Positions 32,363 through 39,748 of a DNA stretch of 45,144 nt are shown here, in pieces (positions within the stretch are counted from its first letter, which is position 1; every line of letters begins with the position of its first letter). Below the pieces are notes generated by a model. It worked only from the letters and a program-made list of their open reading frames with translations. It did no database searches and was not told the DNA's origin. The position numbers and the translations under genes are program-made. This DNA is from Burkholderiales bacterium (GTDB lineage Bacteria; Pseudomonadota; Gammaproteobacteria; Burkholderiales; Burkholderiaceae_B), in the NCBI GenBank assembly GCA_027484315.1, contig JAIXTE010000053.1, positions 1 through 45,144 on the forward strand. The letters are read 5' to 3'.

Positions 32363-33316
32363 ATGAACAACAAGAGCTTCAAGAAAACCGAAACTGGGCT
32401 CCTGATACCAGCAGAGCGCTCAATTATCACCGACGTACGAGGTGAAGAGAATTTCAGCATAGAGGTCCCCTCAGATGACTCAAATAACGTTGGATACCTC
32501 ACAAAGTCTCTGATCATTGCGACTCTCCCACATAAAGAACCCAATAAGCACGAAAAAATTACCTGGTCACGCCACAACGGGAATTTCACACTTCAAATCA
32601 ATCAGCACGTCGTTGGCAAGTCTGATGGGACTGAAGAGAGGGTTGGTTTCCCTTACGGAGTAATCCCCAGGTTGCTGCTTATTTTCGTATCGACAGAAGT
32701 AACACGCACGAGAAACCGTCATATTTATCTAGGCAGATCCTTGTCAGAGTTCCTTGATAGGCTTGGCATGACCGCAACAGGTGGCAAGAACGGCACCATT
32801 ACCCGGGTTAGAGAACAATGTAAAAGACTTTTCTCGGCGACTATCTGGGCTTCCGAAAACAAACCAGGGCATGACAAATCCCGCGGTATTCTTCTGGCAG
32901 ATGAACAGGACTACTTTTGGGACCCCTCTAAGCCAGAGCAAGCCTCACTGTGGCACTCCGAGATAGTAATTACGGAGGCGTTTTTTAACAAAATCATCGA
33001 ATCACCAGTACCGCTCGATCTTAATGCGGTCAGAGAGATCCAAAGGAGTCCGTTAGCTTTGGATGTCTACGCATGGTTGACCTGGCGTATGTTCAGTTTG
33101 AACAAGGAAGTGGCCATACCCTATACCGTTCTTCAGGCACAGTTCGGATCCGAATACAGTTCGCTTGCAAACTTCAAAGTTAAATTTGACGAAGCGGTGC
33201 GGAAAGTACTGAAGGTGTATCCAGTAAACCTCACAAAGGTTAGAGGGAAACTGATCCTTAAGCCTTCAGCGACCTCCATTCCCAACTATGGCCGGCGGAA
33301 GAAAGAAATTGAGTAA
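32363..33316 (+). CDS. repA: plasmid replication initiator, RepA_C family, 317 aa
   Basis: The replication initiator that binds iterons and opens the origin. The family core is clear: PYGVIPRLLLIFVSTEVTRT, LGRSLSEFLDRLGM then TGGKNGTITRVREQCKRLFS. This is the RepA_C pattern found in many Pseudomonas/Xanthomonas-type plasmids. The C-terminal region (LDVYAWLTWRM, EYSSLANFKVKFDEAVRKVL) resembles the second winged-helix part. I choose ATG 32363 (GGAG 6 nt upstream) over ATG 32336. It is directly followed by DnaA boxes and iterons, as expected for a self-contained replicon. It may repress its own promoter, as many such initiators do, but no iteron was seen upstream. Confidence 0.9.
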   Translation: MNNKSFKKTETGLLIPAERSIITDVRGEENFSIEVPSDDSNNVGYLTKSLIIATLPHKEPNKHEKITWSRHNGNFTLQINQHVVGKSDGTEERVGFPYGVIPRLLLIFVSTEVTRTRNRHIYLGRSLSEFLDRLGMTATGGKNGTITRVREQCKRLFSATIWASENKPGHDKSRGILLADEQDYFWDPSKPEQASLWHSEIVITEAFFNKIIESPVPLDLNAVREIQRSPLALDVYAWLTWRMFSLNKEVAIPYTVLQAQFGSEYSSLANFKVKFDEAVRKVLKVYPVNLTKVRGKLILKPSATSIPNYGRRKKEIE

Positions 33317-33323
33317 ATGACTT

Positions 33324-33344
33324 TGTGGATAACCCTGTTGATAA
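33324..33344 (-). promoter_or_regulatory. DnaA boxes
   Basis: TGTGGATAA at 33324-33332 is the exact complement of the consensus box TTATCCACA. TGTTGATAA at 33336-33344 differs by one base. Further weaker boxes: TTGTCCACG just downstream and GGTGGATAA near 33560. Confidence 0.75.
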
Positions 33345-33357
33345 GTCGAGTTGTCCA

Positions 33358-33459
33358 CGAATAAGCGGTATTCCCGTTTCCGCATAAGCAGCATAGGATC
33401 CACGCATAAGCGGAAATCACCCTCGCATAAGAGGTATTATTTATACGCATAAGGAGCAT
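33358..33459 (+). repeat. forward iteron array, five copies
   Basis: 14-bp units start at 33358 (CGAATAAGCGGTAT), 33381 (CGCATAAGCAGCAT), 33403 (CGCATAAGCGGAAA), 33424 (CGCATAAGAGGTAT) and 33446 (CGCATAAGGAGCAT). Spacing is 21-23 bp, about two helical turns, so all units face the same side of DNA as expected for Rep binding. Confidence 0.9.
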
Positions 33460-33545
33460 AAAAAAAATCTCCTAAGTCATTGTTTCTGTAATTTTTTTTA
33501 TCCTCTCTATAAGTAGTTTTTTCTTGTATATATAAATAATAGTAG
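33460..33545. other. AT-rich region, candidate duplex-unwinding element
   Basis: A-tract after the last forward iteron, then T-tracts and TATATATAAATAATAG. It is strongly AT-rich and lies between the two iteron groups, where origin melting would be expected. Confidence 0.6.
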
Positions 33546-33644
33546 AAGGCCTGATTCTGGTGGATAACTAGTTCAGTTACAAAAAACAGCCAAAAACCCG
33601 TCTTCAGGGGAGAGTGATACGCCAAACACCAGCTCAAAAAGGAG

Positions 33645-34017
33645 CGCATAAACGGTATTGATCACAAAAAGCCCTTTGCAATCAACAGCGAAATCTTCAG
33701 GTACCACAAAACCTACCGAAAACGATACCATTTATGCGGGATTGAATCGGACCCGCAACCGAGAGCACATATCAAACGCCGGCCAAATGTTAATACACCT
33801 TATGCGCAGCAATATACCCAGAGGAACTTGCGGGACTAATACCATTTATGCGCAAATTGGCAGCCCGGCGGCCCCGGCGAGACTAGAAACCATGGCCTCC
33901 TCAGATATCTGGGCATGAAATGATACCGTTTATTCGTAAAAAACAAGACGACCCTAAGTTGCTGATTTCAATCGACCTTTTATTGAACACCGGCAAAAAA
34001 GAAATACTCCTTATGCG
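33645..34017 (-). repeat. second iteron group, mostly inverted
   Basis: One forward unit at 33645 (CGCATAAACGGTAT), then five inverted units: 33725 (ATACCATTTATGCG), 33793 (ATACACCTTATGCG), 33839 (ATACCATTTATGCG), 33923 (ATACCGTTTATTCG) and 34004 (ATACTCCTTATGCG). Spacing is wide and irregular (46-84 bp), unlike the compact first array, which suggests an inc/copy-control role such as handcuffing. Confidence 0.85.
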
Positions 34018-34092
34018 CTAATTGATCCACTTGTCGCGATCACTGCTTTTCCTCGCCAAATTTAAGAATTTACGGAAAATCAGGTATGTTTT

Positions 34093-34100
34093 GCTATGAT
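34093..34100 (+). promoter_or_regulatory. extended -10 promoter next to oriV
   Basis: TGCTATGAT with a -10 TATGAT at 34095-34100, inside the 16-mer TTTTGCTATGATATAT shared with the protease promoter. No good -35 at 17 bp; the extended -10 may compensate. Confidence 0.45.
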
Positions 34101-34106
34101 ATATCT

Positions 34107-34214
34107 TATAGATCATAATGCTAGCAAGTGGTTGAACCTGAGTTATCTCCGTCTGGGCTGTCCCTAGACCCTGTTCGTGCCGCTCTTGGTCTCCAATGAG
34201 CGGCACTTTTTTTT
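34107..34214 (+). ncRNA. candidate small RNA or transcription attenuator (~108 nt)
   Basis: It lies between the extended -10 at 34093-34100 and a strong terminator at 34177-34214 that ends 9 bp before the next gene start. No ORF with a ribosome-binding site fits inside. It could be an origin-linked regulatory RNA, or the leader of the 34224 operon whose expression depends on read-through. Both readings are inference. Confidence 0.45.
34177..34214 (+). terminator. strong rho-independent terminator
   Basis: Perfect 9-bp stem GTGCCGCTC/GAGCGGCAC, extended inward by TTGG/CCAA with one bulged T and loop TCT, followed by eight T. Unusually, it sits directly upstream of a coding region (34224). Confidence 0.9.
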
Positions 34215-34223
34215 GGGATCCTT

Positions 34224-34505
34224 ATGCTCGAATTGATACAGGCAAAGCTCTCAATGCTGTCCTCCGCGGGAGTGACGCGCGACGAAATCATTGAGCTACT
34301 CAGCAGATTCGTTATTGAGAGAGGTTTAGGCCAGGACCTAAACAATCAGCTTTCAATTCAAATTGAAAGCCTGGCGAATGAAATGCCTATCCCGGGGCCG
34401 GCCATCGACGATGGCGATCTAGTCGATCCACCTAGCGATGTGCACGACACCATCTCCAGCTCGTTGGATGATGAAGATTTTGATTCTGAATATCAAAGGG
34501 ATTAA
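34224..34505 (+). CDS. small acidic hypothetical protein, 93 aa
   Basis: Not recognised. The N-terminal half is helical (MLELIQAKLSMLSSAGVTRD, EIIELLSRFVIERGLGQDL) and the C-terminal half is very acidic and probably disordered (DDGDLVDPPSDVHD, SSSLDDEDFDSEY). The start ATG 34224 has only a poor GGGAT upstream and follows the terminator by 9 bp, so expression is probably low or conditional. It heads a run of three same-strand genes with 34556 and 34930. Confidence 0.6.
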   Translation: MLELIQAKLSMLSSAGVTRDEIIELLSRFVIERGLGQDLNNQLSIQIESLANEMPIPGPAIDDGDLVDPPSDVHDTISSSLDDEDFDSEYQRD

Positions 34506-34555
34506 AAATAGACCATAGCTTCATGAACTCCTATCCTTTATCTAGGAGGTAATCT

Positions 34556-34933
34556 ATGGACAAATATTCAAGACACGAGACGGTAGTAGAACTTGAGGTA
34601 GTGTGTACCAACACAACTCAACCCTACGGAAAGAAATTCGAAGAGGGTTTTGAACAAAAACATCCTGAAATCGCCTCCGTGATTGAGCAGGTGCTTGATC
34701 TGGATTATCGACACAATCCGGACAGCATGAGCAGATTCTTCGAAGTCTCGGTTACTTTTACGCCCGGCGAAAATGAGTTGCAATTTGCACTGCATGGCAA
34801 AGAATACTTTCCAGTGATGGGCAGGGTTGCCTCCCGTCCTATTCTGGAGAACCTGACTGTTTCTATTTCAGACATGAACTGCTATTCAGTGGCAGACCAA
34901 GCACCAAGAAAAATGATGGGGATGTCGGCATGA
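34556..34933 (+). CDS. hypothetical protein, 125 aa
   Basis: Not recognised. It has a very strong ribosome-binding site (TAGGAGGT before ATG 34556). Beta-like strands (VVELEVVCTNTTQPYG, FFEVSVTFTPGENELQFALH) flank a helix (EGFEQKHPEIASVIEQVLDL). Its stop overlaps the next gene start by 4 bp (ATGA). It lies close to oriV, but no replication motif is visible. Confidence 0.7.
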   Translation: MDKYSRHETVVELEVVCTNTTQPYGKKFEEGFEQKHPEIASVIEQVLDLDYRHNPDSMSRFFEVSVTFTPGENELQFALHGKEYFPVMGRVASRPILENLTVSISDMNCYSVADQAPRKMMGMSA

Positions 34934-35427
34934 AAAAACTCTCAAGATTGAACCCCGAGATCGGTTCTAGCGCGGTTCTTGTTTCAGATGGACGATGGGT
35001 TAATTTCATGGAATTGGGCCGGCTAGTAGGAATTTTTGCGGCCAGAGATATCGCCATGAGCATGGAAGGATCATTAAAAAACTCCAAAAGTTGGTCGGTG
35101 ATCTCTGAGAATCAAAAGGTGGACAACCTTAAAGATTACTTCAAACCCTCTGCTGATTCGTTACTGAAAAAACTTTCTCAGTTTGAGCTAAAGTTTGATG
35201 AAATAGCTAAGAATGCAGTCTTTCTGTCGCGCCTATCTGAAATGTCCGTGGGGTTTCTTGTGCTTGATGACGGAGGAGACAAGGTAAAAACAGTGGAATT
35301 CCTGGGGGGGAAGTTGCTTGGCAAAGCAATGGATCACATTGCATCTTCAAGCAAATCACTTCAGACCGAAAACCCTAATATCGGCTCGCGTGTTGCCCGG
35401 CGGGCTGCCACCAGTCCCTCGATGTAA
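34930..35427 (+). CDS. hypothetical protein, 165 aa
   Basis: Not recognised. It is coupled to the 125-aa gene through an ATGA overlap. The N-terminus has a Gly-rich beta-like part (GSSAVLVSDGRWVNFMELGR), then helices (PSADSLLKKLSQFELKFDEIA) and a Ser/Arg-rich tail (SRVARRAATSPSM). It ends 9 bp before a convergent GIDE-domain gene. A partner of the 125-aa protein by arrangement only. Confidence 0.65.
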   Translation: MKKLSRLNPEIGSSAVLVSDGRWVNFMELGRLVGIFAARDIAMSMEGSLKNSKSWSVISENQKVDNLKDYFKPSADSLLKKLSQFELKFDEIAKNAVFLSRLSEMSVGFLVLDDGGDKVKTVEFLGGKLLGKAMDHIASSSKSLQTENPNIGSRVARRAATSPSM

Positions 35428-35436
35428 GCCTAGTGA

Positions 35437-36279
35437 TCAAAGCCAAAGAACTGTCAATAAAAGAGGCGGGATCAGATGTAGTCCTGCCATTTTATTCAAT
35501 CTTTTCTCCAAGATACGCTCGCCAGATCTGGCTAAAATAAATGGGTGCGCCCCTTTATGGACTAGGTAATCCTGTGTGCTGGATGGGGAAAGCCTTGCGA
35601 AAAATCTTTCATAGATACTCTCCGATTGATCAAGTACCGAACGTGGAATAGATGCCGCCAGGGCTCTTGACCACGTTCCTCGTGAAAGCATCCGTCCCGT
35701 AACAAATTCCTTGGCAGAAAGTGGGCTCATGGATCTTAGTTCAGCAAGAACACTAACTGAGATTCCAGGCTCAAGCCATTGCTCGGTGTAGATGAAACCG
35801 TCCTTCCTAAAACTCCATTTCTTAGCGCCAAGAACTTTCATCCCGAAGGGGATGATAAATGCACCGGATGTTGAATTGCTATCGTCAACTCGTATTAGGA
35901 CCGGTGATGCGAACTGTTCAATAATCCGTACACTCCTTTTTCCGTTCAGGGTAAAGGTCTGCTTCTTTTGAGACTCGAACCAAACGCAGGGTTTCCTGGA
36001 ATAGGGCGTTGTTAACAGAGTTGAGTCAATGCTTCGTAATGCGCCTGTGCTTTTTACATACCCCTGAGCAGCAGAAGATAACCGAGTGTAAGGGGTGTCC
36101 TTGATGAAGGTAATTTTCCTAATGGAAAGTGCACAAACCACCCAGGCGAATAAGGCGGAAGCGCCTATAAAGTTTTTTGGTTCCGACATCCACTGGATAT
36201 AGCCCGCCCCAGTCAGAGTGAAGGACAAGTTGAGGAACAGATAGAAAAGCGGAAGAAGTGCGTATAAACGAAAACCCAT
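35437..36279 (-). CDS. GIDE-domain membrane protein, 280 aa
   Basis: Belongs to membrane proteins with the GIDE (E3 ligase MULAN-type) domain; in bacteria the function is unknown and there is no RING finger. Two N-terminal membrane helices (LYALLPLFYLFLNLSFTLTG and FIGASALFAWVVCALSI) are followed by the GIDE core: DTPYTRLSSAAQGYVKSTGA, a TPYSRKPCVWFES segment, GAFIIPFG and TEQWLEPGISVSVLAE. One helix lies at the C-terminus (LHLIPPLLLTVLWL). It is last in an operon with two LemA-type genes, an association often seen for LemA and GIDE proteins. It starts 8 bp after the previous stop. Confidence 0.8.
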   Translation of the reverse strand: MGFRLYALLPLFYLFLNLSFTLTGAGYIQWMSEPKNFIGASALFAWVVCALSIRKITFIKDTPYTRLSSAAQGYVKSTGALRSIDSTLLTTPYSRKPCVWFESQKKQTFTLNGKRSVRIIEQFASPVLIRVDDSNSTSGAFIIPFGMKVLGAKKWSFRKDGFIYTEQWLEPGISVSVLAELRSMSPLSAKEFVTGRMLSRGTWSRALAASIPRSVLDQSESIYERFFARLSPSSTQDYLVHKGAHPFILARSGERILEKRLNKMAGLHLIPPLLLTVLWL

Positions 36280-36287
36280 GGACTCTG

Positions 36288-36716
36288 TTAGCCAAAAAAA
36301 CTGAGACGGAACAAGCGACTTTTTTGTTCTGCGTTCCGCTGAGTTCTAAGATCACGTTGAATCGCAACAAGATCACGGAAAATTGACTGGAAACGCTTAT
36401 CTGATCGCAGACTTTGATTTCTGTTGGCATTTACCAGCAAAAATGCGAGTTTCTTCGTGAGGTCCCGTTGTACTGTCTTGAACGCCGAATTTTGCTTTGT
36501 GATGCTCAACCTGGCGAAACGGTTAAGTTCTAGAAGCTCAAGAATATATGCCTGAGTTAAGGCATCCCGAGAGTCTACCTTGGAAGATATCGCTCTTTGA
36601 GAAAGAAGGTATCCGGCCAGCTCGTCGGTCAACCGGTGCCTGCGCAATAAAAGCTCATTGAAAGACTGGGTTAGCGTCTCCCGCTGTCTCAGAAAGGGTA
36701 GGTAAGGCATGGGCAT
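36288..36716 (-). CDS. diverged LemA-like protein, 142 aa
   Basis: Probably a shortened relative of the adjacent LemA. The segment TLTQSFNELLLRRHRLTDEL matches the first LemA helix (YNxLVxLR), and LLVNANRNQSLRSDKRFQSI aligns with the LemA signature VAECYPDLKADGNFVHLQ, with RDLVAIQRDL continuing it. It lacks a clear membrane helix and is shorter than LemA. I start it at ATG 36716, 4 bp after the LemA stop; the longer frame to 36758 would overlap LemA. It lies between LemA and the GIDE protein, implying one complex. Assignment is moderate. Confidence 0.6.
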   Translation of the reverse strand: MPMPYLPFLRQRETLTQSFNELLLRRHRLTDELAGYLLSQRAISSKVDSRDALTQAYILELLELNRFARLSITKQNSAFKTVQRDLTKKLAFLLVNANRNQSLRSDKRFQSIFRDLVAIQRDLRTQRNAEQKSRLFRLSFFG

Positions 36717-36720
36717 CAAC

Positions 36721-37326
36721 TTAATCGGCGAACAGCTCATTAACATTAACATCTCCAATCTTTGTTTCAGAGATCACAAGTAAATCTATTTTTTTGAATC
36801 CGAAAGATGATGCGAATAGCATATTTGGGAAGCTTTCCCTAACCGTGTTATATGAGCCAACGACATCATTGAAGAGCTCCTGCCTATCGGCAATCACCGA
36901 ATCGAGGCTTGAGATCCTTGACTGCAGGTGAACAAAATTACCGTCAGCTTTAAGATCTGGGTAGCACTCGGCAACAAGTAACATCTCCGCCTTCGCAGAG
37001 CTAAGCTGACTTTCTATTTTTGCTATCTCCGAGATCTTCCCAAATATTGATTCGCCTGAGGCGTCGTTGTTGAGTTTTTCAAGATTAAACAGCGGGTTGG
37101 AACGAATAGATGTAACGGACTCCTGAGTTGCAGCCTCATAACTCATGTACCTTTTGCAAACGCCAATTAGATTCTTTATTTCCTCATGCCTTTGTTTGAG
37201 TGCAACATCAATATTTTTTAAGGCGACCTGGGTGTTGATTCTTAGTCGAACCAGCCGATTGTATGTGAAGACAAGGTAGGTGATACCTGCGATTGAAACG
37301 AAAAAGAGAAGCGTGTATTCAGTCAT
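36721..37326 (-). CDS. lemA: LemA-family membrane protein, 201 aa
   Basis: LemA family: an N-terminal membrane helix (LLFFVSIAGITYLVF) followed by a long antiparallel helical bundle. Family marks: YNRLVRLRINTQVALKNIDV, ALKQRHEEIKNLIGVCKRY, LLVAECYPDLKADGNFVHLQ, and YNTVRESFPNMLFASSFGF. The start at ATG 37326 is supported by GGGAAAG; the longer frame to 37395 overlaps the kinase gene. Cellular role is poorly known. First of the three-gene LemA/LemA-like/GIDE operon, 14 bp after the kinase gene, which may share the transcript. Confidence 0.88.
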   Translation of the reverse strand: MTEYTLLFFVSIAGITYLVFTYNRLVRLRINTQVALKNIDVALKQRHEEIKNLIGVCKRYMSYEAATQESVTSIRSNPLFNLEKLNNDASGESIFGKISEIAKIESQLSSAKAEMLLVAECYPDLKADGNFVHLQSRISSLDSVIADRQELFNDVVGSYNTVRESFPNMLFASSFGFKKIDLLVISETKIGDVNVNELFAD

Positions 37327-37340
37327 TTTCTTTCCCAGTG

Positions 37341-38069
37341 TCAGAATTTCATGGAGAAATTTACTTGCAAGGACCGCTCTGGTGTACCAATCCACGAAAG
37401 TCCGTTCGATACGAGGATGTCCCTGAGGTCTTCAAGATACCTGCTTGGCTGTCCTTTAATATTGTTAGCAATAGCATCAAAACTCCATCGGCGCCACTCG
37501 ACATTTGAACCATGCCCCGTTGCGATGATTGCTGCATCATCCTCAATGATATCGTCTCGATACACCCGAATGAACAGTGTATTAAAGTCTTTCAAAAGGT
37601 CTCTCTCTATATCGTGACGGGCGTCACTACAAACCCAGTTCCGGTGCCCTGATTCAACAATCATATCGCGTACTTTATCAATCCAGTAAGCGTCGTGGCC
37701 AAAGTTAGATAGCCTACGGAATTCGGTACCCCAAGCCTTACAAAGTTCTCTTGGAGAGAGCTCTGTGTACAAATCTATTGGCTGACCGCGAAATACGGAG
37801 ATTGCACTGATAGCAATGGGTATGAAATCCTTGTTGAGTGAGTTCGCCAATTGAAGAAATGGAAGCGCAGTTTCTTTTGTTTCTCGATCCGTCAAAGAGT
37901 CGGTAGTACATCCGAAGTTTTCGGCGATTTCTTGATATAAAAACTTCGCAAAGCTGAACTGACGGAAACCTTGTTCATGGAGCGTGGCGTGTCGAATTAT
38001 GATTTCGCTGCCAGTGTCTTTACCAGTTCCTATTCCGCCGGATAGAGAAATGACGTTAATGTTGCTCAT
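37341..38069 (-). CDS. deoxynucleoside monophosphate kinase (phage type), 242 aa
   Basis: A P-loop kinase resembling phage dNMP kinases, which convert dNMPs to dNDPs. Walker A is SGGIGTGKDT (residues 10-19, Lys17, with the Asp typical of the family). Family-like segments: LSPRELCKAWGTEFRR and the following HDAYWIDKVRDMI, then VCSDARHDIERDLLKD (base/lid region). AAGGAATAG precedes ATG 38069, giving a firm start. It is upstream of lemA on the same strand. With NrdB and the deoxyribosyltransferase it implies control of dNTP supply; that link is inference. Confidence 0.85.
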   Translation of the reverse strand: MSNINVISLSGGIGTGKDTGSEIIIRHATLHEQGFRQFSFAKFLYQEIAENFGCTTDSLTDRETKETALPFLQLANSLNKDFIPIAISAISVFRGQPIDLYTELSPRELCKAWGTEFRRLSNFGHDAYWIDKVRDMIVESGHRNWVCSDARHDIERDLLKDFNTLFIRVYRDDIIEDDAAIIATGHGSNVEWRRWSFDAIANNIKGQPSRYLEDLRDILVSNGLSWIGTPERSLQVNFSMKF

Positions 38070-38259
38070 TACTATTCCTTTTGATGAGTCTCAATTCTAG
38101 ATGTCAAATGGAAAACATTAAAACCATACCGCACCAGGCCTGCAGAAGGCAGTGGCCAAGTACAAGACTTTTTCATTGTTCTGCTTTGTGATTGCCAAAA
38201 CATTTTCGTTATTCCGTCCAAAGGTTGAGAATCAATAAAAGAAATTTGGAGATCCTCAA

Positions 38260-38742
38260 ATGGAACAATTGTTCGATGATGAAATCGGCGAATACCTTGA
38301 TCGACTCCCTGGTCAGCTCGTAACCTGGTTTGGACGATCACGTGTGACAACAGTTAGCGGCTTTCCGATGCAGGTATACCCGATTAATACCCAGCCATGC
38401 TCAGACGTGCCTTATGTCTACTCCAATATTGAGGATTCAGTCCGTGCGGAAGTAGATGGCCCGGCCGCCTGTTTCTACCTCAGAATACAAAACCCCTTTG
38501 TGATTAATGTCTCCAGACAGCAGGATGCACTGTCCAAGCTCAACATTGCCGAAACCTTAGACAGGGTATATAAGGCAGGATTTGATGGATTAATCCTTGA
38601 TCAGATCGAGAGCGGACCCGGTTCAGTACGAAGGCCCCAAGTGATGTTTTTTGTGAAAGAACAGTCTCAAGTTTTCAACACGAATTTTCCACCGCCATTG
38701 AAACGAGTCGGTGCGGATAGGGGTATGGCGGGACCCGCATGA
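38260..38742 (+). CDS. ART-PolyVal-like (ADP-ribosyltransferase-fold) protein, 160 aa
   Basis: Resembles the ART-PolyVal domain of phage and conjugative elements. WFGRSRVTTVSGFPMQVY (23-40) aligns with the usual W-F-x-x-S-K-V-V-D-x-x-G-x-P-L-x-V-Y start. FYLRIQNPFVIN (72-83) matches the YLxIKNPL strand, and AGFDGLIL (106-113) matches GYDGVI. The HGT triad after Tyr40 is replaced by PIN, so NAD binding and catalysis may be altered or lost; a catalytic Glu cannot be placed with certainty. GGAG about 9 nt before ATG 38260 sets the start. The stop overlaps the GNAT gene by 4 bp, so the two are co-translated. Confidence 0.65.
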   Translation: MEQLFDDEIGEYLDRLPGQLVTWFGRSRVTTVSGFPMQVYPINTQPCSDVPYVYSNIEDSVRAEVDGPAACFYLRIQNPFVINVSRQQDALSKLNIAETLDRVYKAGFDGLILDQIESGPGSVRRPQVMFFVKEQSQVFNTNFPPPLKRVGADRGMAGPA

Positions 38743-39728
38743 GAAAAATTAAACAGTCATTAGGGGTAGATCTTGATACCCTACGTTTGTCCTTCGGTTT
38801 AATTGCCAATGCTGTTTCTGATGGCCAATACAAACTGGTCATGAAGAATAGTCAAGTCAAGGGATTCACGACTGACCACTTCCTGGTAGAACGTACATCC
38901 ACCGGGTATTACGCTGTTAGGCCGCTTTCTCAGATGTGGGACGATTCCAAGAGAAACTTAATAGACGGTAGACTTTACAACAATTGCTTGTCGCTAAACG
39001 GGTTTGGCGATCGTCAATTGCAGGCAGATCTAGGAGGTCTTTGTCATTCAACCGAAGGCCTTTTCATCGCGGATCCTATTGAGAGCACGGAATTGTTCGA
39101 CTGTGATCTTCGCTTGCGGCCGTTACTGATGGATGATGCGGATCAATGTCTTCATTTTCTTTGGGATAACCAACAAGGCGCTTACGACACAGGCTTTCCG
39201 TATATCCCCGAAGACAAGGAACAATTCTACAGGTGGCAGAGTTCACGAGCAAAATACATAGTAGTTGCGGTCACCCCAGATGACCAGATAAAGGGAATGT
39301 GCGGGGGTTGCTATTATGTGCCGAAAGGGAAAATCCAACCATGCCTTTCATTGTTCTATTTGGTTGGCCAGGATTATCAGGGTAGGGGTGTGGCGACCCA
39401 TCTTTCAGCAGAGATGATGGCTCTAACGAGGGAATTGGTGCCACAAATTGAGGATATCCAGATCTTCGCAGATTCGAATAATATAAAAAGCCAATCGGTG
39501 GCAAAAAAGTTTGGCTTGGAGCGAGATCCTGATCTTGACTACAAGACCATCGTTAACGGGGTCTCTTATGATCTGCAGAGACACGCGGGTTTGATTGATG
39601 ATGCACTTGAAAAATACAGGCATCTTCTTCAAGCCTGGGGGGATCGAACCCTTGGATGTGAATCTGCCTCGACTCAAAATCATGGAGATCCAAAGCAACG
39701 AGCATCGTTCTCCAGCATGGCGGCTTAG
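38739..39728 (+). CDS. two-domain GNAT acetyltransferase-like protein, 329 aa
   Basis: The C-terminal half (about 120-260) is a GNAT fold: LRLRPLLMDDADQCLHFLWD (start), LSLFYLVGQDYQGRGVATHL (motif A, Q-G-R-G-V-A acetyl-CoA loop) and FADSNNIKSQSVAKKFGLER (motif B). The N-terminal 115 residues are a separate domain of unknown type. The product is a paralogue of the convergent 39749-40687 protein: both share an L-x-D-x-x-L-Y...N-x-F-G...L-Q-A-x-L pattern before the GNAT fold. It is translationally coupled to the ART-like gene. The acceptor substrate is unknown; ADP-ribose-linked or protein substrates are possible. Confidence 0.8.
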   Translation: MRKIKQSLGVDLDTLRLSFGLIANAVSDGQYKLVMKNSQVKGFTTDHFLVERTSTGYYAVRPLSQMWDDSKRNLIDGRLYNNCLSLNGFGDRQLQADLGGLCHSTEGLFIADPIESTELFDCDLRLRPLLMDDADQCLHFLWDNQQGAYDTGFPYIPEDKEQFYRWQSSRAKYIVVAVTPDDQIKGMCGGCYYVPKGKIQPCLSLFYLVGQDYQGRGVATHLSAEMMALTRELVPQIEDIQIFADSNNIKSQSVAKKFGLERDPDLDYKTIVNGVSYDLQRHAGLIDDALEKYRHLLQAWGDRTLGCESASTQNHGDPKQRASFSSMAA

Positions 39729-39748
39729 GCATACCAAGGATTGCACGA

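Larger units (their letters stand above)
33317..34017. other. origin of replication (oriV)
   Basis: A gene-free 700-bp region after rep holding DnaA boxes, an AT-rich stretch and eleven copies of a 14-bp iteron (consensus CGCATAAnnGGTAT) in two opposed groups. Open frames crossing it are artefacts of the repeats. Confidence 0.85.

Noticed and set aside
32221-32445. 74-aa frame upstream of and overlapping rep
   Set aside because: It overlaps the RepA coding start in another frame and has no support.
33658-33918. 86-aa frame in oriV
   Set aside because: It crosses several iterons and has no ribosome-binding site.
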